Positions 18,295 through 28,370 of a stretch of DNA of 64,000 nt are shown one piece after another. Both the position numbers and the translations under genes were made by a program. The notes beneath the pieces were generated by a model that had not been told where the DNA came from, did no database searches, and saw only the letters and a list, made by a program, of their open reading frames with translations. The stretch lies in the NCBI RefSeq assembly GCF_030719215.1, contig NZ_CP120983.1, positions 3,286,001 to 3,350,000 of the forward strand, written 5' to 3'. Position 1 is the stretch's first letter. Each line of letters opens with the position of its first letter. This stretch comes from Streptomyces sp. Alt3 (GTDB taxonomy: Bacteria > Actinomycetota > Actinomycetes > Streptomycetales > Streptomycetaceae).

Positions 18295-18345
18295 CGACAC
18301 CGAGGCCCGGTGCCCCCGCGACGGGGGTACCGGGCCTCGGTGTCG
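18295..18345. terminator. very strong bidirectional terminator
   Basis: A 24-bp stem (18295-18318 with 18322-18345) with a single G-U pair and a CGA loop lies between the convergent dehydrogenase and groEL genes. It is among the most stable hairpins in the window. Confidence 0.9.
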
Positions 18346-18357
18346 TACGGAGCCGTA

Positions 18358-20028
<1,671 letters not shown>

Positions 20029-20081
20029 CTAGTTATTTCGCAGGGGGCCAGGGGCGCAGAACAGAAGCAAACGTGGGTGAA

Positions 20082-20390
20082 CTACTTCTCGACGATCGCG
20101 AGAACGTCGCGCGCCGAGAGGACGAGGTACTCCTCGCCGTTGTACTTCACCTCGGTGCCGCCGTACTTGCTGTACAGCACGACATCGCCGGTCTTGACGT
20201 CGAGCGGAAGGCGCTCGCCGTTCTCGAAGCGGCCCGGGCCCACGGCCAGGACGACGCCCTCCTGGGGCTTCTCCTTGGCGGTGTCCGGAATGACCAGGCC
20301 GGAAGCCGTGGTCTGCTCGGCGTCGAGCGGCTGGACCACAATGCGGTCCTCGAGCGGCTTGATCGCAACCTTGGAGCTGGTGGTCGACAC
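20082..20390 (-). CDS. groES: co-chaperonin GroES
   Basis: A 102-residue HSP10 that caps the GroEL ring. The sequence runs from [19 protein letters not shown] to [13 protein letters not shown] and includes the mobile-loop region ([16 protein letters not shown]). The GTG start at 20388-20390 gives the normal length and has AGGGGGAG about ten bases upstream; longer in-frame starts would read into the promoter and operator. It is the first gene of the groES-groEL1 operon, under two CIRCE operators for HrcA. Confidence 0.97.
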   Translation of the reverse strand: MSTTSSKVAIKPLEDRIVVQPLDAEQTTASGLVIPDTAKEKPQEGVVLAVGPGRFENGERLPLDVKTGDVVLYSKYGGTEVKYNGEEYLVLSARDVLAIVEK

Positions 20391-20494
20391 GATCCGGTCT
20401 CCCCCTTCGGAGATCTCACGGGGTTTAACAGTCTGTGGGTGGCGACCAGGTCGATCCGTCGTCGCGGGTGCCGGACCTGCCCTGTCGCGCAGTT

Positions 20495-20527
20495 GTGCTG
20501 GCACTCTCCATCGGGGAGTGCCAGCAC
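20495..20527 (-). promoter_or_regulatory. CIRCE operator 1 (HrcA site)
   Basis: A perfect 12-bp inverted repeat, GTGCTGGCACTC and GAGTGCCAGCAC with a 9-bp spacer. The inner 9-9-9 core matches the CIRCE consensus (TTAGCACTC-N9-GAGTGCTAA) except for substitutions in the outer bases. It lies just downstream of the predicted -10 element, over the transcription start. Confidence 0.9.
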
Positions 20528-20529
20528 TG

Positions 20530-20559
20530 AGACTATGACCGCGATTAGCACTCGGTCAA
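20530..20559 (-). promoter_or_regulatory. groES-groEL1 promoter
   Basis: Read leftward, TTGACC (complement of 20554-20559) and TAGTCT (complement of 20530-20535) are 18 bp apart, a good match to the principal-sigma (HrdB) type. The -35 hexamer lies within the spacer of CIRCE 2. Confidence 0.8.
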
Positions 20560-20571
20560 GCGGAGTGCCAA
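20545..20571 (-). promoter_or_regulatory. CIRCE operator 2 (HrcA site)
   Basis: TTAGCACTC-N9-GAGTGCCAA, differing from the consensus by one base. Together with operator 1 it would let HrcA block the promoter from both sides; heat would relieve this. Confidence 0.92.
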
Positions 20572-20737
20572 TTCACCACCCTCGCGTGGCGTCGCGGGGA
20601 CCGCCGTACGCCCGGACAACGCGGGAAGGGGCCGCGGTGTTCCGGGGTGCGCACGGCGGAGATCACGGGGAGGACGGATGGCGCGGGAGGACGGACGCCC
20701 CGTCATGAGGTCCGTACCCGCGCCGGCCGCGGATCCG

Positions 20738-21673
20738 TCAGACGTAGTCCTCCAGCCTGGCCACGGCGTACCCCTTGTCCGTGACCGTCCTCATGACGCG
20801 GCGGATCATGTCGGCCATGGACCCCTTCCAGTCCTCCTCGCCCCTGAAGTGGGTGAGGATGATGTCGCCGGGGTGCAGGTCCTGGTCCCACTCGCGCCAC
20901 TCCATGTGGTCGGGGAACGCCTCGGCCGCCCACAGGGGCACGGCCTTGATGCCGCAGGACTGCGCGACGCGCAGGGTGTCGCCGTTGTAGTTGCCGTAGG
21001 GCGGCCGGAAGAGCGTGGGCCGCTTCCCGAAGTACTTCTCGAGCTTGTCCTGCTCGCCGCAGATCTCCCGCCGCTGGTCCTCCTTCGAAAGCCCCGGCAG
21101 GTAACGGTGGTTGAGCGTGTGGTTGTTGAGGGTGACACCGCGGGCCTGCATGTCCTTGAAGTAGCCGTAGTCGTCGCTCACCACGTAGTCGCTGAGGAAG
21201 GCGCTGTACGGGATCTTCAGCTCGGTCATCATCCGCAGCAGTTCGGGGTCCTTCTCCGCCCCGTCGTCCATCGTCAGGAAGACGATCCGCTCCTTGGTGG
21301 GCACGGTGGTGAAGACCGGCGGCAGCGTCTCCCCGCCCTCCACCTCGAAGCCCTCACGGGTCGTGATGCGCGGCTTCACGGCGGGTGGCGCGGGAGCGGC
21401 GAGCGGCATCTTCGCCAGCCCCCACTTCCTCGCGGCGGCGACCCGGGCGGCCTGTTCCCGCTTCAGCCGCTGGGCCTTGGCCTCGGCGGCGGCGCCCTTC
21501 TGGGCGGCGGCTCCCGGCTGACCGGCGACGGGCTCCCGAGGGCCGCCCGCCCCTTCGTCCGCACCGTCGGCGCACCCGGAGGCGACCGCGCCGACCATCA
21601 GGGCGGCCAGGACCGCACAGACCGTTCTCCGGCGCTTTACGGGGAATTTTTCTTTTTGTCTTACTAGCTGCAT
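20738..21673 (-). CDS. exported polysaccharide deacetylase (NodB domain)
   Basis: A 311-residue extracytoplasmic deacetylase. The N-terminus (MQLVRQKEKFPVKRRR) is followed by a hydrophobic stretch ending AVASGC, with Cys34 as a possible lipobox cysteine, although Ala at -3 is not ideal. After an Ala/Gly/Lys-rich linker comes the carbohydrate esterase family 4 domain: LTMDDG (metal and catalytic Asp pair), NHTLNHRY (the H-x3-H type metal motif) and RPPYGNYNG. It probably removes acetyl groups from a cell-wall or surface glycan. The start codons are unusually A-rich for this genome. It is divergent from the methyltransferase gene, with 90 bp between them. Confidence 0.92.
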   Translation of the reverse strand: MQLVRQKEKFPVKRRRTVCAVLAALMVGAVASGCADGADEGAGGPREPVAGQPGAAAQKGAAAEAKAQRLKREQAARVAAARKWGLAKMPLAAPAPPAVKPRITTREGFEVEGGETLPPVFTTVPTKERIVFLTMDDGAEKDPELLRMMTELKIPYSAFLSDYVVSDDYGYFKDMQARGVTLNNHTLNHRYLPGLSKEDQRREICGEQDKLEKYFGKRPTLFRPPYGNYNGDTLRVAQSCGIKAVPLWAAEAFPDHMEWREWDQDLHPGDIILTHFRGEEDWKGSMADMIRRVMRTVTDKGYAVARLEDYV

Positions 21674-21763
21674 GGCGCCGCATCCTGCCACCGGGGCATC
21701 GGCCTCCCGCCGCGACACCTCCGGCGGACCCGGCACGTCCCCCGGCTGGCTCACAATGGGTCC

Positions 21764-22978
21764 GTGAACGCCATTCCCCCCACCGACCCGGCCGATCCGC
21801 TCGTCGCATTCGCCGCCCTGCGCACCCCCGAGGGCGCCGCGCTCCTGGACGAGCTGCGCGACCACGACCCCGCCCGGGAGCTGGCGACCGCGACCCGGCT
21901 GCGCCGTTCGCACCCCGCCGCCCTGGTGTCGGCGGCACTCGGCCAGGCGCGGCTGCGGCAGCGCGCGGTGGCGAAGTTCGGGGCGCGGGACGCGTACCGC
22001 ATGTTCTTCACCCCGAACGGCGTGGAGCAGGCGACCCGCACCTCGGTCGCCGGCCACCGCGCCGAGCGGTTCGCGGGGCTCGGCGTACGGAGCGTGGCCG
22101 ACCTGTGCTGCGGGATCGGCGGCGACGCGATCGCCCTGGCCCGGGCGGGCATCTCGGTCCTGGCCGTGGACCGGGATCCGCTCACCGCCCAGGTGGCCCG
22201 TGCCAACGCCGAGGCGCTGGGACTCCAGGACCTCGTCGAGGTGCGGTGCGCCGACGTCACCGAGATCGACACCGCCCCCTACGACGCCGTCTTCGTCGAC
22301 CCGGCGCGGCGCGGCGGGCGGGGCAGAATCTTCGACCCCGAGGCCTATTCGCCGCCGCTCTCCTGGGCGACCGGAGCCGCGCTGAAGGCGCCCCGTGCCG
22401 CGCTGAAGATCGCCCCCGGCGTCCCCCACGAGGCGATCGGACCGCAGGCCGAGGCCGAGTGGATCTCGGACGGCGGCGATGTGAAGGAGGCCGTGCTCTG
22501 GTTCGGCGAGGGCTTCACCCCCGGGGCGTTCCGGGCCACGCTGCTCCCGTCCCGCACGACCCTCGTCTCCCACGGCCCGCTGCCCGCACCGCCCGTCGGC
22601 CCCGTCGGCCGGTACCTGTACGAGCCGGACGGCGCCGTCATCCGAGCCCATCTGGTGGCCCGGATCGTGGAGGCGTGCGAGGGCCGGCTGATCGACGAGA
22701 CGATCGCCTATGTCACGAGCGACGTGCCGTACGAGTCCGACGCCACCGCCGCGTACGAGATCACCGATCAGCTGCCCTTCAACATGAAGAAGCTGAAGGC
22801 GCTGCTGAGGGAACGCCAGGTCGGTGTCCTGACCGTCAAGAAGCGTGGCTCGGCGGTCGAACCGGAGGAGCTGCGACGGAAGATGAAACTCCAGGGGCCG
22901 CACGCGGCGACGGTCTTCCTGACCCGGGTTGCCGGGGCGCCGACGATGCTGATCGGACAGCCGGTGAAGCGGCCCTGA
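21764..22978 (+). CDS. class I SAM-dependent methyltransferase, THUMP-like
   Basis: A 404-residue methyltransferase-like protein. The SAM-binding motif is VADLCCGIGGDAIALARAG, followed by the acidic VLAVDRD and the post-motif VFVDPARRGGRGRIFDP. The C-terminal part (LPFNMKKLKALLRERQVGVLTVKKRG) resembles the THUMP-like domain found in RNA methyltransferases and has a basic character, so an RNA substrate is likely; the target base is unknown. The start is a GTG at 21764. It is divergent from the deacetylase gene. Confidence 0.88.
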   Translation: MNAIPPTDPADPLVAFAALRTPEGAALLDELRDHDPARELATATRLRRSHPAALVSAALGQARLRQRAVAKFGARDAYRMFFTPNGVEQATRTSVAGHRAERFAGLGVRSVADLCCGIGGDAIALARAGISVLAVDRDPLTAQVARANAEALGLQDLVEVRCADVTEIDTAPYDAVFVDPARRGGRGRIFDPEAYSPPLSWATGAALKAPRAALKIAPGVPHEAIGPQAEAEWISDGGDVKEAVLWFGEGFTPGAFRATLLPSRTTLVSHGPLPAPPVGPVGRYLYEPDGAVIRAHLVARIVEACEGRLIDETIAYVTSDVPYESDATAAYEITDQLPFNMKKLKALLRERQVGVLTVKKRGSAVEPEELRRKMKLQGPHAATVFLTRVAGAPTMLIGQPVKRP

Positions 22979-23092
22979 CGAGCCTCCCGGCCTGCCTGCC
23001 GGTGCCGACCCGACGAGCCTCTCGACCGGGCGGCCGGTCGGCGGGCCCCGCCCCGAGCAGCCTCTCGACCGGACGTCCCCTCGCGGCTCCGG

Positions 23093-23743
23093 TCAGCCCT
23101 CCACCGTGATGAGCGGGTCCGCAGGCACCCCGACGAGCACCCGGAGTACCCAGCGCCGATGGGCGAAAGCCTTGACGAGCCCGGTCAGTCCGGTCAGCCA
23201 CGCGAGGAACCCGAGCCCCATGAGCAGGGTGACCAGACCGTACGTCTCCTCGCCGGCCCTGGCGGTCGCCGGGACGACGACGCAGGCGAACAGGCCGACG
23301 GCGCAGAGCGCGAACGACATCAGCAGCCACAAGAGGCTCACCCGCGGCATGCGCAACCGCGCGTCCTCCGTTGGATCCCGGTCCAGGCCGCCCCACTCCA
23401 CGAGGAGCCGGTGGACCCGCAGGTCCCTGGACACACCGACGACGAGGAGGACCAGCCCGGGGACCGTCACGGCCGCACCGCCCGCGAGGCAGACGACGCC
23501 CGGGACCACGCCGAGGGCGTCGTAGGCGTCCTCGAACATGAGGAGTGCCGCCCCCACGAGCGCCCAGCCCAGGGCGGCGACACCCGCCCACATCCAGAGG
23601 ATCCCGAGCCGCGCGGGCCCGATGAACATCTTCACCAGCTCACCGAGGACGGCAGCCCGGTCCCTCAACAGGGCTTCCCGGTCGGGCCATGCGCGCATCT
23701 CCACGGGCGGGGGCGAGGGCGGAAGAGGTGAACGACTGGGCAT
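23093..23743 (-). CDS. integral membrane protein of unknown function
   Basis: A 216-residue protein that I do not recognise. A Pro-rich N-terminus is followed by four hydrophobic helices in two pairs: about residues 45-70 (GILWMWAGVAALGWALVGAA), 80-105, 135-160 and 165-190. Between the pairs is a charged cytoplasmic loop (RDLRVHRLLVEWGGLDRDPTEDARLRMP). The downstream flank (22979-23092) has two copies of GCCTCTCGACCGG (23017-23029 and 23060-23072). Neighbours give no functional clue. Confidence 0.8.
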   Translation of the reverse strand: MPSRSPLPPSPPPVEMRAWPDREALLRDRAAVLGELVKMFIGPARLGILWMWAGVAALGWALVGAALLMFEDAYDALGVVPGVVCLAGGAAVTVPGLVLLVVGVSRDLRVHRLLVEWGGLDRDPTEDARLRMPRVSLLWLLMSFALCAVGLFACVVVPATARAGEETYGLVTLLMGLGFLAWLTGLTGLVKAFAHRRWVLRVLVGVPADPLITVEG

Positions 23744-23805
23744 GGCCCAGAGGTTACCGAGTCCGCGCGCCGCCCTGCACCGCTGGAACGCCTCGGCCGG
23801 TCAGG

Positions 23806-24078
23806 TCAGGTCAGCGGGTACGACGCCCGGCCCGACGCCTCGTCGATCTCGTCGTGCGCCTTGGTGAGCAGTTTCATCGCCAGTTCGTTGAGCGCGCGGG
23901 CGCCGGCGATCTCCTCGCCCACCCGTGGCTGTTGCGAGTCGGACGGATGACGGCTGGCGTAACCGTGGGCCCGTACCTCGGTCCCGTCGCTCAGCCGCAC
24001 CATCGCGGCCGCGCGGGTCCGGTGGGTGTCCTCCTCGAATTCCAGCTCGACATGCCATCCGACGGCGGTCTCCATCAT
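23806..24078 (-). CDS. DUF1876-type small protein
   Basis: A 90-residue protein of a family common in actinobacteria, often as paralogues near regulators. It has a beta-rich N-terminal half (GWHVELEFEEDTHRTRAAAMVRLSDG), HPSDSQQPRVGEEIAGARAL, and a C-terminal helix. Function is unknown. The first ATG (24076-24078) is preceded by GGGAGG. It lies 76 bp downstream of the VOC gene on the same strand. Confidence 0.85.
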   Translation of the reverse strand: MMETAVGWHVELEFEEDTHRTRAAAMVRLSDGTEVRAHGYASRHPSDSQQPRVGEEIAGARALNELAMKLLTKAHDEIDEASGRASYPLT

Positions 24079-24154
24079 GACCGTCACCTCCCGGGGTCTC
24101 CTGTTTCCAGGGTGCGCCCGTCGTCCCGCCCCCGCACTGCGTGCGGCCTGTGCC

Positions 24155-24616
24155 TCAGGCGTCCAGAAGGGCCTGGACATCCAGCTTCCGCATGCCCGTC
24201 ATCACCTTCATCGCCCGCCCCGCCCTGGCCCGGTCGGGACCTCCGAGCAGCTCGGGCAGCGCACGCGGGACGATCTGCCAGGACAGGCCGTACCTGTCCT
24301 TCAGCCAGCCGCACATGCTCTCCTCACCGCCCTCGGTGAGCTTCGCCCACAGCCTGTCGACCTCCTCCTGGTCCACGCAGTCCACGCTCAGCGAGACGGC
24401 CTCGCCGAAGTGGAACTGGGGGCCGCCGTCGAGGCCGAGGTACTCCTGGCCCGCGAGCACGAATTCGACGGTCAGCACCGATCCGGCCGACTCCGTCCCC
24501 TCGGGCCGGCCGGTGACCTTCTCGATACGGGAGTCACCGCCGAACACCGAGACGTAGAACGTGGCCGCTTCCTCCGCCTGGCCGTCGAACCACAGACAGG
24601 GCCTGATCTTCTGCAT
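24155..24616 (-). CDS. PhnB-like VOC superfamily protein
   Basis: A 153-residue protein of the glyoxalase/bleomycin-resistance fold, in the PhnB (3-dmu-9_3-mt) branch. Typical segments are PCLWFDGQAEEAATFYVSVFG, TVEFVLAGQEYLGLDGG, HFGEAVSLSVDC and the ending YGLSWQIVPRALPELL. No enzymatic activity can be assigned. GGAGGAGAG lies before the ATG. It follows the ECF42 sigma gene by 72 bp on the same strand, and such VOC proteins recur next to sigma/DGPF pairs, so one regulon is likely. Confidence 0.9.
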   Translation of the reverse strand: MQKIRPCLWFDGQAEEAATFYVSVFGGDSRIEKVTGRPEGTESAGSVLTVEFVLAGQEYLGLDGGPQFHFGEAVSLSVDCVDQEEVDRLWAKLTEGGEESMCGWLKDRYGLSWQIVPRALPELLGGPDRARAGRAMKVMTGMRKLDVQALLDA

Positions 24617-24688
24617 GGTCTCTCTCCTCCACTCGCCGCTCCGCTCCGCGGAACGCTGTGCAGGGTGGACCGTCACGGGACGCGGAAC

Positions 24689-25936
24689 TCATCGGGGCAC
24701 ACCCTCGGCGCGGGCGAGCAGCAGCTCCCGTTCCCGCGCGTTGCGCGTCAGCTCGGACGCGCGTACGAACGCGGCTCGCGCCTCCTCGCCTCGCCCCAGC
24801 CGTTCCAGCAGGTCGCCCCGCACACTCGGCAGCAGGTGGTACCCGGAGAGGGCCGGGTCGTCCAGGAGCGCGTCGGTCAGGGCGAGGCCGGCCTCCGGTC
24901 CTTCGGCCATCGAGACTGCCACCGCCCGGTTCAGCTCCACCACCGGCGACGGGGCGACCACCTCCAGCCGGCCGTAGAGGGCGGCGATCACCGGCCAGTC
25001 GGTGTCGGACCAGCGCACGGCGCGGGCGTGACAGGCGGCGATCGCGGCCTGGAGGGAGTACGGCCCCGGGGCGCTTCCCAGCGCGTGCGCCCGTTCAAGG
25101 GCCACGAAGCCCCGCCGGATCAGCAGCTGGTCCCACCGGGCGCGGTTCTGCTCCGCCAGCAGGAGCGGTGTGCCGTCGGCGCCCGTCCTGGCGCGGATCC
25201 GGGACGCCTGCAGTTCCAGGAGGGCGACCAGCCCGTGGACCTCCGGTTCCCGGTCCATCAGCCCCGCCAGCTGACGCGCGAGCCGCAGCGCGTCCTCGCA
25301 GAGCGCGGGGCGCAGCAGGTCGTCGCCGACGGTGGCCGCGTACCCCTCGTTGAAGATCAGGTAGATCACGTCGAGCACCGAGCCCAGCCGGGCGGAGCGC
25401 TCCGGGCCCGACGGCACCTCGAAGGCCACGCCCGCACGTCCGAGGGTCCGTTTGGCGCGGACGATGCGCTGGGCGACGGCGGACTCCCGGACCAGGAACG
25501 CGCGGGCGATCTCGTCCGTGCTCAGGCCGCCGAGCAGCCGGAGGGTGAGTGCGACGCGCGCCTCGGTGGAGAGCACCGGATGGCACGAGGTGAAGATCAG
25601 CCGGAGCAGGTCGTCGTCGATGCCGTCCGGGTCGGCCGGTTCGGGCGGCGGCACGTCCTCCAGCGCCCTGCCGGCCTCGGCGAGCTTGCGGGCGTAGGTC
25701 TCCCTGCGGCGTACGAGATCGATCGCCCGGTGCTTGGCGGTGGCCATGAGCCAGGCCCCGGGGCGGTCCGGGACGCCGTCCTCGGGCCACTGCTCCAGCG
25801 CGGCGACGAGTGCGTCCTGCGCGATCTCCTCGGCGATGCCCACGTCCCGCACGATGCGCGCCGTGCCGGCGATGATCCTGGCCGACTCGATGCGGTACAC
25901 GGCCTCGACGGCGCTGCTCGTTGCTGTCACGAGCAC
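24689..25936 (-). CDS. ECF42-group sigma factor with TPR-like C-terminal domain
   Basis: A 415-residue sigma factor. The first 180 or so residues carry region 2 (AEEIAQDALVAALEQWPEDGVPDRPGAWL... to AIDLVRRRETY) and region 4 (LTLRLLGGLSTDEIARAFLVRESAVAQRIVRAKRTL). The remaining 230 residues are helical, starting with VIYLIFNEGYAATVGDDLLRP, and form the C-terminal extension that defines this group and replaces a separate anti-sigma factor. The upstream gene encodes a DGPF protein, the known genomic partner of ECF42. The start may be ATG at 25936 or the GTG two codons on; neither has a strong ribosome binding site. Confidence 0.93.
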   Translation of the reverse strand: MLVTATSSAVEAVYRIESARIIAGTARIVRDVGIAEEIAQDALVAALEQWPEDGVPDRPGAWLMATAKHRAIDLVRRRETYARKLAEAGRALEDVPPPEPADPDGIDDDLLRLIFTSCHPVLSTEARVALTLRLLGGLSTDEIARAFLVRESAVAQRIVRAKRTLGRAGVAFEVPSGPERSARLGSVLDVIYLIFNEGYAATVGDDLLRPALCEDALRLARQLAGLMDREPEVHGLVALLELQASRIRARTGADGTPLLLAEQNRARWDQLLIRRGFVALERAHALGSAPGPYSLQAAIAACHARAVRWSDTDWPVIAALYGRLEVVAPSPVVELNRAVAVSMAEGPEAGLALTDALLDDPALSGYHLLPSVRGDLLERLGRGEEARAAFVRASELTRNARERELLLARAEGVPR

Positions 25937-26004
25937 ATATCAGAGCAGCCGGGGGCGGGCGCGGCAAGGATCGTCCGCCCGCCCCGTTCTGCCGGCCGTG
26001 CCCG

Positions 26005-26361
26005 TCAGCCTTCGGCGATCTCGCGGATCTCGGAGGTGATCGTCCAGTACGGCTCGTGGACGGCGAGGAAACGCTTGGTCCACTCCAGGATCTCCGCCTT
26101 GTCCTTGGCCTGGATGAGGGCGTAGCCGCCGATGACCTCCTTGGTCTCGGTGAACGGCCCGTCGGTGACGGTGAACTCGCCGTTCGACCAGGTGACCCTG
26201 GTGCCTTCGGAGGTCGGGGTGAGTCCCGCGGTGTCCAGGAGGACGCCGGCCTTCGTCATCTCCTCGATGAGCGCCCCCATACGCTCCATCAGCGCCTCGC
26301 TGGGGCCCTCCGCGGGGGCGTTCTTCTCGTCGATGCGGACCATCGTCAGGTAGCGCGGCAT
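26005..26361 (-). CDS. DGPF (YCII-related) protein
   Basis: A 118-residue protein of the YCII-related dimeric barrel family, with the signature TDGPFTETKEVIGGYALIQA that gives DGPF proteins their name. They are the usual targets of ECF42 sigma factors; their biochemical activity is unknown. The ATG has GAGGAGAC just upstream. The sigma gene follows 68 bp downstream. An ECF42-type promoter lies about 50 bp upstream of the start. Confidence 0.93.
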   Translation of the reverse strand: MPRYLTMVRIDEKNAPAEGPSEALMERMGALIEEMTKAGVLLDTAGLTPTSEGTRVTWSNGEFTVTDGPFTETKEVIGGYALIQAKDKAEILEWTKRFLAVHEPYWTITSEIREIAEG

Positions 26362-26413
26362 GGTGTCTCCTCGGACTCGGGAAGCGGGGCTGTTCCCCGC
26401 CTCTCACCCATGC

Positions 26414-26440
26414 GTCGAACGGGAGGGGCCCGGATCGACA
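26414..26440 (-). promoter_or_regulatory. ECF42-type promoter
   Basis: Read leftward, TGTCGA (complement of 26435-26440) is followed after 17 bp by CGAC (complement of 26414-26417). This fits the motif reported for ECF42 sigma factors in Streptomyces venezuelae (TGTCGA at -35, CGA/TC at -10) and is placed to drive the DGPF gene. A leader of about 45 nt would result. Confidence 0.75.
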
Positions 26441-26506
26441 CGTGCGGGAAGATTTTTTCAGGATTCTTCTCCGGCAGGCACCCGGTCCCGCGCTCCCGCC
26501 CCCGGA

Positions 26507-26776
26507 TCAGCCGCCCGCCGGGCCGAGGGACTCGAAGCGCCACCGGTGGACGGCGCGGGTGACGAGCCCGGCGTCCGGCTCCGGCAGCTCCGGCAGCTCG
26601 TCGTCGTACGCCGCGTCCCACCAGGTCAGCACGAGCACCCGGTCCTCGGGGGCGCGCAGCAGTTCGCCGCGCAGCGGCTTCCGCGACAGCTCGGCCGCCC
26701 TCGCCCCGGCCCACTCCAGCAGCTCCGCGCCCCTGCCCTGCGCGGCGCGGGCCTCCCACATCAGGGCGACGGTCAT
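26507..26776 (-). CDS. 89-residue uncharacterised protein coupled to tsaD
   Basis: The start ATG (26774-26776) overlaps the tsaD stop in ATGA, so it is read by translational coupling. The protein begins [24 protein letters not shown], with a beta strand then a helix, and later has [22 protein letters not shown]. The order of predicted strands and helices is like a small dimeric alpha/beta barrel (ABM-like), but I see no catalytic motif. As the last gene of the tsaB-rimI-tsaD run it may be conserved with it; function is unknown. Confidence 0.8.
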   Translation of the reverse strand: MTVALMWEARAAQGRGAELLEWAGARAAELSRKPLRGELLRAPEDRVLVLTWWDAAYDDELPELPEPDAGLVTRAVHRWRFESLGPAGG

Positions 26777-27879
26777 GAGTAGAGGTTGTCCTTGCTGATC
26801 TCGTGCACGTGGTCGTGGCCGTGGTCGTGGCTGTGCGCACCGGGCACATGGGTCTCCGTGACCGGCAGGGAGGAGTCCGCCGAGAGGCCGAGGTCGGACA
26901 CGGGGCGGTTGCGCGCCACCATCTCCGCGCCGAGGGCGGCGACCATCGCCCCGTTGTCCGTGCAGAGTCCCGGCCGGGGGACCCGCAGCCTGATCCCGGC
27001 CTTCTCGCACCGCTCCTGGGCGAGTGCCCGGAGCCGCGAGTTGGCCGCGACGCCGCCGCCGATCATCAGGTGGTCCACGCCCTCGTCCTTGCAGGCCCGG
27101 ACGGCCTTGCGGGTGAGGACGTCCACGACGGCCTCCTGGAAGGACGCCGCCAAGTCCCGCACGGGGACGTCCTCGCCCGCCGCGCGCTTCGCCTCGATCC
27201 AGCGCGCCACGGACGTCTTGAGCCCGGAGAAGGAGAAGTCGTAGGCGGGATCGCGCGAGCCGCTCAGTCCGCGCGGGAAGGCGATCGCCTTCGGGTCGCC
27301 CTCCCTGGCCAGCCGGTCGATGACCGGGCCGCCGGGGAAGCCGAGGTCCAGCACCCGGGCGATCTTGTCGAAGGCCTCGCCCGCCGCGTCGTCGATGGTC
27401 GCGCCGAGCGGCCGTACGTCGTTCGTGATGTCAGGGGCCAGCAGCAGCGAGGAGTGCCCGCCGCTCACCAGCAGCGCCATCGTCGGCTCGGGCAGCGGGC
27501 CGTGCTCCAGCTGGTCGACGCAGATGTGCGAGGCGAGGTGGTTCACCCCGTACAGCGGCTTGTTCAGGGCGTACGCGTACGCCTTGGCGGCCGAGACGCC
27601 GACGAGCAGGGCCCCGGCGAGCCCGGGTCCGGCCGTGACCGCGATGCCGTCGAGGTCACGCGCGCTGATCCCGGCGTCCTTGAGGGCGCGCTCGATGGTG
27701 GGGACCATCGACTCCAGGTGGGCGCGGGAGGCGATCTCGGGTACGACACCGCCGAAGCGGGCGTGGGTGTCGACGCTGGAAGCGACGGCGTCGGCGAGGA
27801 GCGTCGTCCCGCGCACGATGCCGACACCGGTCTCGTCGCAGGAGGTCTCGATGCCCAGTACGAGCGGTTCGTCAGCCAT
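26773..27879 (-). CDS. tsaD: tRNA t6A synthesis protein TsaD
   Basis: A 368-residue ASKHA-fold enzyme that transfers the threonylcarbamoyl group from TC-AMP to A37 of ANN-decoding tRNAs, working with TsaB and TsaE. It begins [18 protein letters not shown], the metal-binding histidines are in NHLASH, and the nucleotide-binding loops SGGHSSLL and [10 protein letters not shown] are present. The C-terminus carries an unusual His-rich extension ([12 protein letters not shown]). Its ATG overlaps the rimI stop in ATGA. An exact start at 27879 is therefore well supported. Confidence 0.97.
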   Translation of the reverse strand: MADEPLVLGIETSCDETGVGIVRGTTLLADAVASSVDTHARFGGVVPEIASRAHLESMVPTIERALKDAGISARDLDGIAVTAGPGLAGALLVGVSAAKAYAYALNKPLYGVNHLASHICVDQLEHGPLPEPTMALLVSGGHSSLLLAPDITNDVRPLGATIDDAAGEAFDKIARVLDLGFPGGPVIDRLAREGDPKAIAFPRGLSGSRDPAYDFSFSGLKTSVARWIEAKRAAGEDVPVRDLAASFQEAVVDVLTRKAVRACKDEGVDHLMIGGGVAANSRLRALAQERCEKAGIRLRVPRPGLCTDNGAMVAALGAEMVARNRPVSDLGLSADSSLPVTETHVPGAHSHDHGHDHVHEISKDNLYS

Positions 27880-28370
27880 CAGTCTGTCTCTGTTCCTTGT
27901 ACGGTCAGGCGCATGACGAGTGCGTCGATGTTGCCCGGCTGGTAGTAGCCCCGCCGGAAGCCGATGGGTTCGAAGCCGAAGCGTTCGTACAGCTTCTGGG
28001 CGCGGGTGTTGTCGACGCGGACCTCCAGGAGCACCGCGGCGCATTCGAGTGCGGTGGCGTGCCGGAGCAGGTCGGTCAGCAGTTCGGAGCCGAGGCCGCC
28101 GCCCCACCGGTGCCGGCCGACCGCGATCGTCTGGACGTCGGCGAGGTCGCCGGCCGAGGCCAGTCCCGCGTACCCGACGATCCGGCCGTCGGCGGGGTCC
28201 TCGGCGACGACGTAGCGGTGGGTGGCCCCGGGTCCGCGGGTGCGCGCCAGCTCGGACCAGAACATGCCGGCCGACCAGGCGTCGTCGGGGAACAGTTCGT
28301 GTTCCAGCTCCAGCACCGGCTCGATGTCCCACCAGCGCATCTCGCGGAGCACAGCGGTCGCGGTGGTCAC
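27879..28370 (-). CDS. rimI: GNAT acetyltransferase, RimI type
   Basis: A 163-residue N-acetyltransferase, by family the enzyme that acetylates the N-terminal alanine of ribosomal protein S18. It has the acetyl-CoA loop region ([22 protein letters not shown]) and the C-terminal [23 protein letters not shown]. The GTG start (28368-28370) overlaps the tsaB stop in GTGA, and its own stop overlaps the tsaD start. The position between tsaB and tsaD is the common bacterial arrangement. Confidence 0.95.
   Translation of the reverse strand: MTTATAVLREMRWWDIEPVLELEHELFPDDAWSAGMFWSELARTRGPGATHRYVVAEDPADGRIVGYAGLASAGDLADVQTIAVGRHRWGGGLGSELLTDLLRHATALECAAVLLEVRVDNTRAQKLYERFGFEPIGFRRGYYQPGNIDALVMRLTVQGTETD

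Noticed and set aside
21674..22903. Upstream extension of the deacetylase reading frame
   Set aside because: It runs antisense to the methyltransferase gene; the ATG at 21673 starts a proper signal peptide.
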